A DNA stretch of 10,187 nt from JBGPYM01 sp041493205 (GCA_041493205.1 JBGPYM010000103.1:1-10187), one strand, 5' to 3'. Numbered from the stretch's first letter, positions 1 to 6,423 are shown. Notes: generated by a model not told the origin, from the letters alone. Made by a program: numbers and translations.

Positions 1-819
1 GGGGCGCGAGGCAATCGCCCGCTGGACCAGCTGCCGGAAGTTTGCATACTTCGCCGAGGTTGAATCGAGTTCCGCCGGGGAGAGTGCCGTTGAAATCGAA
101 GGATCGGCGAAGGCGAACTCCTTGCCGACATCGAGCCCGATCAGCGCCACGAGATCGGCCTTGGCCTTGTCAAGATTGTTCTGCGCCTGGATCAGTGAAA
201 ATTCATCGCCCGCAACCTGGGACTGCTGACGGTAGACATCGGCAAGCGACAGGGAACCCACCCTGTTTGATTCGGTGATCCGCTCCAGCTGCCGCCGGTC
301 GCGCTTGAGAGCTTCCTCGCTGACCTTGACGAGCTGATCGTTCCTCAGGACGTTCAGGTACCCGGACTCGACCTGGAACACAATCGACTGACGGGTGCGG
401 GTCGCCGTGTACTCCGACGCGATCGAGCGGGAACTTGCCTCTCCGACCTGCCCCTGCCGGGCGAACCCGTCAAACAGTGTCCAGTTCAGATTGAGCGCCG
501 AATTGAAACTTCCCGTCGTGCTCTTTGACGCCGGAATCACAACGGTACTGCCGCCGAAATTCGCCGTGCTCGACCCGGCCCGGTCCGTCTGATTGCGACT
601 CCAGCTCCCCGACGCCGAGAGTGTCGGGAGGTACCCGCCATAGGCGGCGGTCACACCGGCCTGTGCTGCGTTCACGTTCGCGTCCGCCTGAACGATGTTC
701 AGGTTGTTATCCAGGGCGGCCCGTGTCGCCTGTTCTAGTGTCAGGGTGACAGTCTGCGCCTGAAGGGAGGCAGTGGATATGCAGAGAACTGCCATGATGG
801 CTGCACTGACGAATCGCAT
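1..819 (-). CDS. TolC-family outer-membrane efflux channel, partial (C-terminus beyond left edge)
   Basis: N-terminal 273 codons of an outer-membrane efflux protein of the TolC/OEP family, which forms the trimeric exit duct of type I secretion and RND/ABC efflux pumps. The reading frame is open to base 1 with no stop. Residues 1-21 look like a Sec signal peptide (MRFVSAAIMAVLCISTASLQA, cleavage before Q22). The mature start TVTLTLEQATRAALDNN and the stretch near AAYGGYLPTLSASGSW are typical of the first OEP repeat, followed by long helical, Gln/Ala-rich segments such as VYRQQSQVAGDEFSLIQAQN. Family members are usually about 420-490 aa, so roughly 60% is visible. The start is ATG at 819 with an AAGGAG Shine-Dalgarno six bases upstream (826-831). 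It follows the nucleotidyltransferase gene on the same strand after 79 bases and probably has its own promoter. Partner pump genes, usually downstream, would lie outside the window. The family is clear; the transported substrate cannot be told. Confidence 0.9.
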   Translation of the reverse strand, partial: MRFVSAAIMAVLCISTASLQAQTVTLTLEQATRAALDNNLNIVQADANVNAAQAGVTAAYGGYLPTLSASGSWSRNQTDRAGSSTANFGGSTVVIPASKSTTGSFNSALNLNWTLFDGFARQGQVGEASSRSIASEYTATRTRQSIVFQVESGYLNVLRNDQLVKVSEEALKRDRRQLERITESNRVGSLSLADVYRQQSQVAGDEFSLIQAQNNLDKAKADLVALIGLDVGKEFAFADPSISTALSPAELDSTSAKYANFRQLVQRAIASRP

Positions 820-856
820 ACGTTACTCCTTCAATGGGGGGTTGCTGATGGTATTT

Positions 857-888
857 AAGTTAACGGCAAAAAGTGTTGAAAGTTTCAA
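857..888 (-). promoter_or_regulatory. Possible promoter and operator-like palindrome upstream of the TolC-family gene
   Basis: The 79-base gap is more AT-rich than its surroundings. On the minus strand it carries TTGAAA (888-883) and TAACTT (862-857), separated by 20 bases, about 37 bases before the start codon. The TTGAAA lies inside a perfect palindrome with arms TTGAAA and TTTCAA around one base (876-888). A palindrome over a -35 element is a usual place for a repressor operator, and TolC export operons are often controlled by TetR-type repressors, but no regulator gene is visible here. The spacing is longer than the sigma-70 optimum, so the promoter call is weak; the palindrome itself is certain. 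Confidence 0.35.
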
Positions 889-898
889 GATCGGCCCC

Positions 899-2320
899 TC
901 AAACCGCCCTTTCCCTGCCCAGAATCCCGTCTTTAATAGAAAGGAGGTACGCCAGAGCTGCGTCGTGCTCATTCGGGATCTTGCCATCCAGGATTGCCTC
1001 TTCGATCGCCTTTTTCAGGGTACCGACAGCCCTTCCAGGGGCAATCCCGCAGACGGTCATAATTTCGTCCCCGCGGACGGGGGGTTGCCAGTTCCGCAGC
1101 CGGTCCCGCTCTTCGACTTCGACAATTTTTTGCATAACAATCTCGTAGTTACGCAGGTACCGTGAGACCAGTCCCGGATTCTTCGAAGTGATATCGGCAC
1201 GGCAGAGCGTCATAAGATCGTCGATATCGTTGCCGGACTCGAACACCAGGCGGCGCACGGCAGAATCGGTCACAATCGAATCCACGAGGGCCATCGGCCG
1301 GAGGTGAAGACGGACCAGCTTTTCGACGTAGGCGCACTGATCCATGGGAAGTTTCAGGTTCTGGAAGATCTTCTTCATCATCCTTGCCCCGACTTCCTCG
1401 TGTCCGTGAAACGTCCAGCCGGTCCCCTCCTTAAATGCCTTGGTCCGCGGCTTTGCGATGTCGTGCACCAGCGCAGCGAACCGCAGCCAGACGTTGGCGG
1501 ACGTTGCCGCCACGTTATCCACGACGACACATGTATGGAGGAACACGTCTTTGTGATGGTGATCCTTCCGCTGGTCCACCCCCGCCATCAGGGCAATTTC
1601 CGGAAAGACGACTTCCAGGATGCCGGTGTCGAACATGAGCCGGAGCCCCACCGACGGGGCGGCTGAGCGGAGTATCCGGAACAGCTCGTCGGAAATCCGT
1701 TCGCGCGACACGATGGAGAGGCGGTTGCGCATGGTTCCGATGGCGGCAAGGGCCTCCGGTGCGACGGTAAATCCGGGCTGGGAGGCAAACCGGATTGCGC
1801 GAAGAATCCGAAGCGGGTCATCCTCGAAGGTCGCAGCGGGATCCAGCGGGGTCCTGAGAAGTTTCCCCGCGAGATCGCGGCGTCCCCCCAGGGGGTCATG
1901 CAGCACGCCGTACGAGTCCCTGTTCAGGGAGACGGCCATGGTGTTTACGGTAAAGTCGCGCCGCTGCAGGTCTTGTTCCAGCGTCCCCGCGGCGACAGCG
2001 GGGCGGCGTGAATCCGCCGCATACGATTCCTTGCGCGCCCCGACAAACTCCACCTTGCCCGACGGGAGGGTGAGCATTGCCGTCCCGAAGCGTTCGAACG
2101 CCACAACGCGGGCACCCTCTCCCCACTCTCCTGCAAAGGCGCCGGCAAACGCAACGCCGTCGCCCATCACCAGGATGTCCACGTCCGTACCGCCCAGTCC
2201 CAGAAGCGTGTCCCGGACATACCCGCCCACCACGAAGACGCCGATGCCGAGGCGGTCTGCACAGGCGCCGATCCGGGGAAGCACCGGGTGGGAAAGCTGT
2301 ATGTGATCCTCCGCGCGCAT
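899..2320 (-). CDS. cca: CCA tRNA nucleotidyltransferase / poly(A) polymerase family protein with HD domain
   Basis: Class II nucleotidyltransferase that adds or repairs the 3' CCA end of tRNA from CTP and ATP; related proteins add poly(A) tails, and sequence alone does not fully separate them. Numbering from the GTG below, the catalytic head shows GGYVRD (33-38) and the metal-binding DVD (47-49). The nucleotide-selecting motif RRDFTVN is at 121-127, HDPLGG at 142-147 and the RNA-binding EDDPLRILRAIRFA at 167-180. A C-terminal HD domain follows, with H263, H287-D288 and HGHEE near 306-310, which in relatives gives phosphohydrolase activity. Length (473-474 aa) suits HD-containing members. Two starts are possible: GTG at 2323 or ATG at 2320. 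I choose the ATG because its A is shared with the TGA of the upstream oxidoreductase (TGATG), which suggests translational coupling; no strong Shine-Dalgarno is seen. It is the last gene of the HAD-oxidoreductase-cca operon. No catalytic residue appears to be missing. Confidence 0.9.
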   Translation of the reverse strand: MRAEDHIQLSHPVLPRIGACADRLGIGVFVVGGYVRDTLLGLGGTDVDILVMGDGVAFAGAFAGEWGEGARVVAFERFGTAMLTLPSGKVEFVGARKESYAADSRRPAVAAGTLEQDLQRRDFTVNTMAVSLNRDSYGVLHDPLGGRRDLAGKLLRTPLDPAATFEDDPLRILRAIRFASQPGFTVAPEALAAIGTMRNRLSIVSRERISDELFRILRSAAPSVGLRLMFDTGILEVVFPEIALMAGVDQRKDHHHKDVFLHTCVVVDNVAATSANVWLRFAALVHDIAKPRTKAFKEGTGWTFHGHEEVGARMMKKIFQNLKLPMDQCAYVEKLVRLHLRPMALVDSIVTDSAVRRLVFESGNDIDDLMTLCRADITSKNPGLVSRYLRNYEIVMQKIVEVEERDRLRNWQPPVRGDEIMTVCGIAPGRAVGTLKKAIEEAILDGKIPNEHDAALAYLLSIKDGILGRERAV

Positions 2321-3315
2321 CACGTCATCGAAAAGCTCTGCTGCCCGATCTTGTCCATGATGGCGTGCGCGACCTCGAGCGCACGGCGTCCGTCCTCGCC
2401 CGTCACGACGGGGGGAACGCCTGTCGCGACCGAGCGGGCGAACTGTTCCAGCTCGTACCTGAGCGCGTTGACCTCTTTGACTTCGGGCAGTTCGTACACA
2501 ATCTTCCTCTTATGCTTTCCGGAGCCGATCTCTCCCAGCATCATGGTCCCTTTCTTCCCCGGTTCGTCCTCCCCGACGAGGCGGAAGACTTCGGCAACTC
2601 CTTCCGAAAAGTCGATGGAGATATATCCGTCTTTCTGGAAGAGGCGCATCTTCCGCATTTTGCGCTGGGAAATCCTGCTCGCCGTCACGTTTGCGACGCA
2701 TCCGTTTTCGAACTGGATGCGCGCGTTAGCGATATCGACGCTGTCCGAGACGACCGCAACGCCGTTCGCCTCGACCCCCCGTACCGGCGAGTGCACGAAG
2801 CTGAGGATGAGGTCGATGTCGTGGATCATCAGATCAAGTACGACCGCGACGTCCGTGCCCCGCGGGTTGAACTGTGCAAGCCGGTGAGACTCCACGAACA
2901 TCGGCGCAATGGTGTAGTGTTCGAGTGCAAGGATCGCCGGATTGAACCGTTCGATATGGCCCACCTGCAGGAGAAGCCCCCGTGCGGCAGCGGTCCGGCA
3001 GAGGAGGTCCGCCTCCGCAACCGATTCGGCGATCGGTTTTTCGATGAAGACATGTTTTCCCTTCTCCAGCGCACGGCCGGCGACGGCGCAATGGGCGCTG
3101 GTGCTCGTCGCGATCGTGACCGCGTCCGCCTCCTGCAGCAGCGCGTCAAGGTCCGGGGCGGCTTTCGTGCCAAACTCCTCCGCCACCGCCTGCGCCCGCG
3201 CCGCATCAATGTCGTACAGGCCCGAGAGCCTGACGCCGGGGAGGCCGGCGATCATTTTCGCGTGAAGGGATCCCAGATGCCCCACCCCGATGACCCCGAT
3301 GCGTATGCTGTCCAC
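2320..3315 (-). CDS. Gfo/Idh/MocA-family NAD(P)-dependent oxidoreductase, possibly GnnA-like sugar-nucleotide dehydrogenase
   Basis: 331-aa cytoplasmic oxidoreductase. An N-terminal Rossmann fold begins with GVIGVGHLGSLH (7-18; glycines 10, 12 and 15). The family signature EKP is at 92-94, where the lysine contacts cofactor and substrate. The C-terminal alpha/beta domain carries DLMIHDIDL (161-169), whose D161 and H165 sit at the usual catalytic positions. The stretch VGHIERFNP (118-126) is one I associate with the branch containing UDP-GlcNAc 3-dehydrogenase (GnnA), used to make 3-amino lipid A sugars, and with WbpB-like enzymes. That assignment is from memory and no lpx or aminotransferase gene is nearby, so the substrate stays open. 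The start is GTG at 3315 with AGGAG five bases upstream (3321-3325); no ATG lies near in frame. It lies 24 bases after the HAD gene, and its TGA overlaps the cca ATG, so the three are very likely one transcript. Confidence 0.88.
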   Translation of the reverse strand: MDSIRIGVIGVGHLGSLHAKMIAGLPGVRLSGLYDIDAARAQAVAEEFGTKAAPDLDALLQEADAVTIATSTSAHCAVAGRALEKGKHVFIEKPIAESVAEADLLCRTAAARGLLLQVGHIERFNPAILALEHYTIAPMFVESHRLAQFNPRGTDVAVVLDLMIHDIDLILSFVHSPVRGVEANGVAVVSDSVDIANARIQFENGCVANVTASRISQRKMRKMRLFQKDGYISIDFSEGVAEVFRLVGEDEPGKKGTMMLGEIGSGKHKRKIVYELPEVKEVNALRYELEQFARSVATGVPPVVTGEDGRRALEVAHAIMDKIGQQSFSMT

Positions 3316-3339
3316 GAACGCTCCTGATGCTGTCTTGGG

Positions 3340-4056
3340 CTACATGCCTTCGGCTGCCCCTGCAGGGTAGCGGACTTCCGTGCGGAACCAGGCGTCAAGG
3401 TCCATAACCCGCTCAAAAGAGTAGTCCGGCGAGGCCCCGACGACCCGTTGCCGGTCGTACGAATCCCACAATGCCGCCACCGGCGTCACTCCTGCACCCC
3501 GCGCCGCCGTGATGTCGCCGAGCGAATCGCCGACCATCAGGACATCCGACGGAAGGAGGGCGAACCGGTCCAGCACCTGCCGGATTCCTTCGGGGTGCGG
3601 CTTGTGGCGGAGGACATCCGACCCCGATACAATCAGGTCAAAATACCCATCGATGCCGAGCGTCTCGAGCGTGATCAGGGTCGTCCGCCGGCCCTTCCCG
3701 GTGAAGACGGCGAGAGGGATTCCCTGTCCACGGAGGTGCACCAGCGTTTCTTCGATGCCGTCGTGCAGGCCGGCCATCGCGCTGTGATTGTCCCGGTAGA
3801 AGTTGCAGAGGTCATCCATCGCGGGGCCGAGCGACTCTTCCCCGACGATCCTGACCAACGCGCCCTCCTCGGGAGGGCCGAAGAAGGCGATGATTTCCGG
3901 CGGCGTGAAGTGCCGTCCGCAATACTTCCGGGCGACGTAATTGAAGCTGGCAAAAATGAGGTCGTTGGTCCTTGTCAGGGTCCCGTCGACGTCGAAGATG
4001 ACGCCCGCAACATTCCGCCGCGCTCCGGCGGCGCGCCTTTCGTCGAGTGTGTTCAT
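3340..4056 (-). CDS. HAD-family hydrolase, phosphoglycolate-phosphatase-like
   Basis: 238-aa soluble haloacid-dehalogenase-superfamily phosphatase. All four HAD motifs are present. Motif I is DVDGT (22-26), with D22 as the predicted nucleophile and D24 as the acid/base. Motif II is FTGKG (118-122), with T119. Motif III is K152 in HKPHPEG. Motif IV is GDSLGD (176-181), with D177 and D181 for magnesium. A helical cap lies between motifs I and II (about 30-110), as in class C1 enzymes such as phosphoglycolate phosphatase, beta-phosphoglucomutase and PpaX. The substrate cannot be read from sequence; damage-control hydrolysis of phosphoglycolate or a sugar phosphate is the default guess. ATG at 4056 is the only plausible start, because none of ATG, GTG or TTG follows in frame before motif I. 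There is no clear Shine-Dalgarno, and a promoter ends only 12 bases upstream, so the mRNA may be nearly leaderless. It is the first gene of the three-gene operon. Confidence 0.9.
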   Translation of the reverse strand: MNTLDERRAAGARRNVAGVIFDVDGTLTRTNDLIFASFNYVARKYCGRHFTPPEIIAFFGPPEEGALVRIVGEESLGPAMDDLCNFYRDNHSAMAGLHDGIEETLVHLRGQGIPLAVFTGKGRRTTLITLETLGIDGYFDLIVSGSDVLRHKPHPEGIRQVLDRFALLPSDVLMVGDSLGDITAARGAGVTPVAALWDSYDRQRVVGASPDYSFERVMDLDAWFRTEVRYPAGAAEGM

Positions 4057-4068
4057 AGTTAGCTATGG

Positions 4069-4097
4069 AATATACCAAGAAGGCGAGGGAATATCAA
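4069..4097 (-). promoter_or_regulatory. Promoter of the HAD-oxidoreductase-cca operon
   Basis: On the minus strand, TTGATA (4097-4092) and TATATT (4074-4069) are separated by 17 bases. Each matches the sigma-70 hexamer at five of six positions. The spacing also fits the Bacteroidetes-type pattern of TTG followed about 20 bases later by TAnnTT. Transcription would begin near 4062, only about six bases before the ATG at 4056, which agrees with the absence of a Shine-Dalgarno. Confidence 0.6.
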
Positions 4098-4110
4098 CGG
4101 AACCCGCGCC

Positions 4111-4139
4111 TTGCACTTCCGCGGGGTATGTGATACCTT
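4111..4139 (+). promoter_or_regulatory. Weak candidate promoter for the rlmI-like gene
   Basis: TTGCAC (4111-4116) and TACCTT (4134-4139) lie 17 bases apart, with TGA directly before the second box (an extended -10 feature). Both hexamers match the sigma-70 consensus at only three of six positions, although TTG-N20-TACCTT fits a Bacteroidetes-type pattern. Initiation would fall at about 4146, almost on the ATG at 4148, implying a leaderless mRNA. Confidence 0.3.
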
Positions 4140-4147
4140 GCAGTACT

Positions 4148-5332
4148 ATGACGCTTCCTCATCTTCAGAAACAAATCCATCTCCGTAACAAAGAGGACCG
4201 CCGCATCCTCGGCGGCCATCCCTGGGTCTTCAGCAACGAGATCCGGGAAATGAAAGGCACGCCAGTGATCGGCGATGTCGTTGAAGTCGTCGCCGCCAGC
4301 GGGACACCTCTCGGCATCGGCCTGTTCAATCCGCATTCACTCATCGCGGTCCGGCTTCTCTCCCCGGTGATTGAAGAGATTGACCATGCGTTCTTCCGCG
4401 CCAGGCTCGCATCTGCGCGCGACCTGCGCGAACGCCTCTACCCCGGGGAAACAACGTACCGGCTTGTCCATGGCGAGGGGGACTACCTTTCAGGCCTGAT
4501 CATCGACCGCTACAACGAGCATTTTGCGGTGCAGACTTTTTCCTACGGCATGGACCAGCGGCTCCCGCTCATCTGTGACGTGCTGAAGGAGTTCTTTTCC
4601 CCCGTCTCCATCGTAGCCCGCAACGAGTCCCCGCTGCGCAGCCTCGAGAACCTTCCTTTGCACAGGGATGTTCTTTATGGAGAACCGGGACCGACCACCA
4701 TTACGGAGCGGGGTCTCCGCTACACGGTGGACCTGCGGGAGGGTCAGAAAACAGGCTTTTTCCTTGACCAGCGGGAGAACCGGGGAGCCCTCGAGCGGTA
4801 CTGCCGGGGCGCCCGTGTCCTCGATGCGTTCTGTAATGACGGGGGGTTCGCGCTGACCGCTGCCCGGGGTGGAGCACGGGAGGTCTTAGGGGTCGATGTC
4901 TCGGAGGACGCCATTGCGCGGGCGCGCGCCAACGCAATGATGAACGGCATCGAGGGAGTGGAGTTCGAGGAGGGGGATGTCTTTGAAACCCTGACCAGAC
5001 TATCGCGGGCCGGGGAGAAATATGATGTTATTGTTCTTGACCCTCCGTCGTTCACACGGAGCAGAAAGAACGTCCAGTCAGCAAAAAAGGGGTATCTCGA
5101 ACTGCACCGGTCAGCCCTCACCCTGCTTCCCCCGGGGGGGATTCTCCTGACGGCATCCTGTTCGCATCACATACTCCCCGAGGTTTTTCTGGAGATCGTG
5201 GATGAGAGCGCCCGGCGGTCGGGGAGAAGGGCGCAACTGCTCGAGTGGAGGGGCGCTGCTCCTGACCACCCGACGCTCCCGGCCGTGCCGGAGACGCGAT
5301 ACCTGAAAGTGGGAATATTCAGAATACTGTAG
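4148..5332 (+). CDS. rlmI: RlmI-like class I SAM-dependent 23S rRNA (cytosine-5) methyltransferase
   Basis: 394-aa cytoplasmic methyltransferase of the COG1092/RlmI family. In E. coli the enzyme makes 5-methylcytosine at 23S rRNA position 1962. An N-terminal PUA RNA-binding domain (about 5-75) includes the hallmark GGHPWVFSNEI (22-32). A middle domain contains GDYLSGLIIDRY (about 111-122). The C-terminal Rossmann-like domain has the SAM loop VLDAFCNDGGF (224-234), then GVDVSEDA, the catalytic DPPSF (298-302) and SCSHH (337-341) with the likely catalytic Cys338. Length matches the family at about 390-400 aa. The frame is open upstream to 3941, but similarity begins at ATG 4148; an in-frame GTG at 4130 is the alternative. 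No Shine-Dalgarno precedes 4148. It diverges from the HAD operon across 91 bases and is followed after 33 bases by the barrel-like gene on the same strand. The family is sure; the exact modified base is inferred. Confidence 0.9.
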   Translation: MTLPHLQKQIHLRNKEDRRILGGHPWVFSNEIREMKGTPVIGDVVEVVAASGTPLGIGLFNPHSLIAVRLLSPVIEEIDHAFFRARLASARDLRERLYPGETTYRLVHGEGDYLSGLIIDRYNEHFAVQTFSYGMDQRLPLICDVLKEFFSPVSIVARNESPLRSLENLPLHRDVLYGEPGPTTITERGLRYTVDLREGQKTGFFLDQRENRGALERYCRGARVLDAFCNDGGFALTAARGGAREVLGVDVSEDAIARARANAMMNGIEGVEFEEGDVFETLTRLSRAGEKYDVIVLDPPSFTRSRKNVQSAKKGYLELHRSALTLLPPGGILLTASCSHHILPEVFLEIVDESARRSGRRAQLLEWRGAAPDHPTLPAVPETRYLKVGIFRIL

Positions 5333-5365
5333 CACTGTCTTCGTCGTAAGCAGAAAGGGCACCCC

Positions 5366-6139
5366 ATGAGACACCCCCTGTCCCGATGGATTCCGGCGGC
5401 ATCGATTCTTCTTCTGGTCGCTGCGACGGCTCAGGCGCAGCAAGGTATGGTCTTCGCAAAGCCCGACTCCTCATCACACACGGGAACAGGCCACCCGTCC
5501 ATCGCTGATCAGGCCCCACCCCTCAATTGCTGGGGTGTCGACATTCTCATCTCCACGGACGGTTTCGGGCTCGGGACCTTTTATCGCCGCGAATTCACGC
5601 CGGACCTGTACGGGTTCGCCACTTTCTCGATCTCCGAAGCCAAGGACGAGCGGGAATTCGAGCAGTTTGACCCGTACACGCAGATCTCGTATGTGCCGGG
5701 GAAGCTCAACAGGTTCCTGGTCCTTCCGCTCATGCTGGGGGTCCAATACAGGCTTTTCCGCGAGGATATCATGGATTCGTTTCGACCGTACGTGAACGGT
5801 GCGGCAGGACCTGCGATGGTCTACATGATGCCGTTTGCTCAGTTCAGTCCGAACGCTGCTGGAGGGTACGACGTCACCCAGGTGGATTTCTTCAAGAGTC
5901 TTGGCCGTGGAACCCCTCACTATACCGCGTCGGCCTTCCTGGGATTCGGCGCGAATTTCGGGTCGGATAAGACGAGCGTCTTCGGTGTCAACTTCCGGTA
6001 TTATTTCACCTACCTCTTCGGCGGCGGGCTTCCATCGCTCTACAGGATCAACAATACAACGAGCAAGCCTGAGGTCAGCAGCAACAAGACGAGTTTCGGC
6101 GGGTTCTTTATTACGCTCAACCTGGGCATGGGCTATTAG
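5366..6139 (+). CDS. Secreted outer-membrane beta-barrel-like protein, unknown function
   Basis: 257-aa protein I cannot assign to a named family. A clear Sec signal peptide occupies residues 1-24, with a basic start, a hydrophobic ILLLVAA core and AQA before the predicted cleavage ahead of Q25. The mature part is rich in Gly, Phe and Tyr. It has alternating hydrophobic/polar strand-like stretches (VDILISTDGFGLGTFY, LYGFATFSIS, LVLPLMLGVQYRL, ASAFLGFGANFG, VFGVNFRYYFTYL) and ends in FGGFFITLNLGMGY. A terminal aromatic residue and this strand pattern suit a small 8-10-stranded outer-membrane barrel. A single Cys (55) lies just after the flexible, Pro/Ser-rich N-terminal linker; it is not at the cleavage site, so this is not a lipoprotein. 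ATG at 5366 has AGAAAGGG (5352-5359) six bases upstream. It follows the methyltransferase by 33 bases and is probably read from that transcript, though the two functions have no evident link. Confidence 0.75.
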   Translation: MRHPLSRWIPAASILLLVAATAQAQQGMVFAKPDSSSHTGTGHPSIADQAPPLNCWGVDILISTDGFGLGTFYRREFTPDLYGFATFSISEAKDEREFEQFDPYTQISYVPGKLNRFLVLPLMLGVQYRLFREDIMDSFRPYVNGAAGPAMVYMMPFAQFSPNAAGGYDVTQVDFFKSLGRGTPHYTASAFLGFGANFGSDKTSVFGVNFRYYFTYLFGGGLPSLYRINNTTSKPEVSSNKTSFGGFFITLNLGMGY

Positions 6140-6140
6140 G

Positions 6141-6291
6141 AAAGCCACGGGCGGGACGCCCGTGCCACTGCAGAAGGTAGATGGAAATTCGCTGCATGGA
6201 AGAGCCACCGGCGGGGACGCCGGTGCTACTGCAGAGGGTAGATGGAAATTCGCTGCATGGAAGAGCCACCGGCGGGGACGCCGGTGCTACT
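6141..6291 (-). repeat. Tandem REP-like palindromic repeat array, two full units and one partial
   Basis: Units begin at 6141 (59 nt), 6200 (61 nt) and 6261 (31 nt, partial). Each opens with a perfect 8-bp hairpin: CACGGGCG-GGA-CGCCCGTG at 6146-6164, and CACCGGCG-GGGA-CGCCGGTG at 6206-6225 and 6267-6286. The first 31 bases of units 2 and 3 are identical. Units 1 and 2 share a linker (6177-6199 and 6238-6260), including GGAAATTCGCTGCATGG, with no change. Read on the minus strand, a tetranucleotide touches the foot of each hairpin: GTAG in units 2 and 3, GTGG in unit 1. A GTAG or GGAG at the hairpin foot is the known mark of REP sequences recognised by Y1-type REP-associated (RAYT) transposases. 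No transposase is in the window. The array may also act as a bidirectional terminator or mRNA-end stabiliser for the two converging genes. The repeat structure is certain; the REP assignment is inference. Confidence 0.8.
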
Positions 6292-6307
6292 ACGGTGAGT
6301 AAAATGG

Positions 6308-6369
6308 TGAAAGGCATTGGCACGCACTCCGGATCTCCCCTAAACCCGTCGAGGCACCAATGCCTTTCA
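6308..6369. repeat. Perfect 13-bp inverted repeat, possible terminator of uvrA
   Basis: TGAAAGGCATTGG (6308-6320) and CCAATGCCTTTCA (6357-6369) are exact reverse complements around a 36-base loop. The repeat lies about 55 bases beyond the uvrA stop. On the minus strand the stem is followed by CCATTTTACTCA, which gives a short T run, so it could end uvrA transcription. No T run follows on the plus strand. The loop is longer than in a classic intrinsic terminator, so recombination or small-element end repeats are alternatives. Confidence 0.45.
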
Positions 6370-6423
6370 GTACAACCACGTGCGCAACATACAAAACTCT
6401 CCCCGGTCCTGTCGTGACGTGGG

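Larger units (their letters stand above)
6140..6423. other. Convergent intergenic region carrying repeats, no gene
   Basis: These 284 bases lie between the ends of the barrel-like gene (plus) and uvrA (minus). Roughly the first half is a tandem hairpin array (6141-6291). Next comes a 13-bp inverted repeat (6308-6369), and then about 50 bases in which I see no clear signal. Short open frames cross the region on both strands, but they simply read through the repeats and lack start signals or family resemblance. Confidence 0.8.

Noticed and set aside
939..948. Strong Shine-Dalgarno-like AAAGGAGGT on the plus strand
   Set aside because: It is inside the minus-strand cca coding region and no sensible plus-strand gene follows; it is a chance match.
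1620..2306. Plus-strand open frame of 228 codons opposite cca
   Set aside because: It lies entirely within the conserved nucleotidyltransferase gene, has Ser/Arg/Pro-rich low-complexity translation, and has no credible ribosome binding site.
2077..3327. Long plus-strand open frame (416 codons) opposite the oxidoreductase and cca genes
   Set aside because: It is the antisense shadow of two genes with complete motif sets. Its translation is Arg/Pro/His-rich with no domain pattern, and long antisense frames are common in GC-rich DNA.
3941..4147. N-terminal extension of the rRNA methyltransferase
   Set aside because: The open frame continues upstream, but it overlaps the HAD gene in antisense and shows no family resemblance. 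The conserved PUA domain begins just after ATG 4148.
5474..6208. Minus-strand open frame of 244 codons opposite the barrel-like gene
   Set aside because: The sense strand encodes a clear signal peptide with a Shine-Dalgarno. The antisense product is charged, lacks a fold pattern, and starts inside the repeat array.
6141..6291. CRISPR array
   Set aside because: Only two full units and one partial, and the linker between hairpins is identical rather than unique, so there are no spacers. No cas gene is present.
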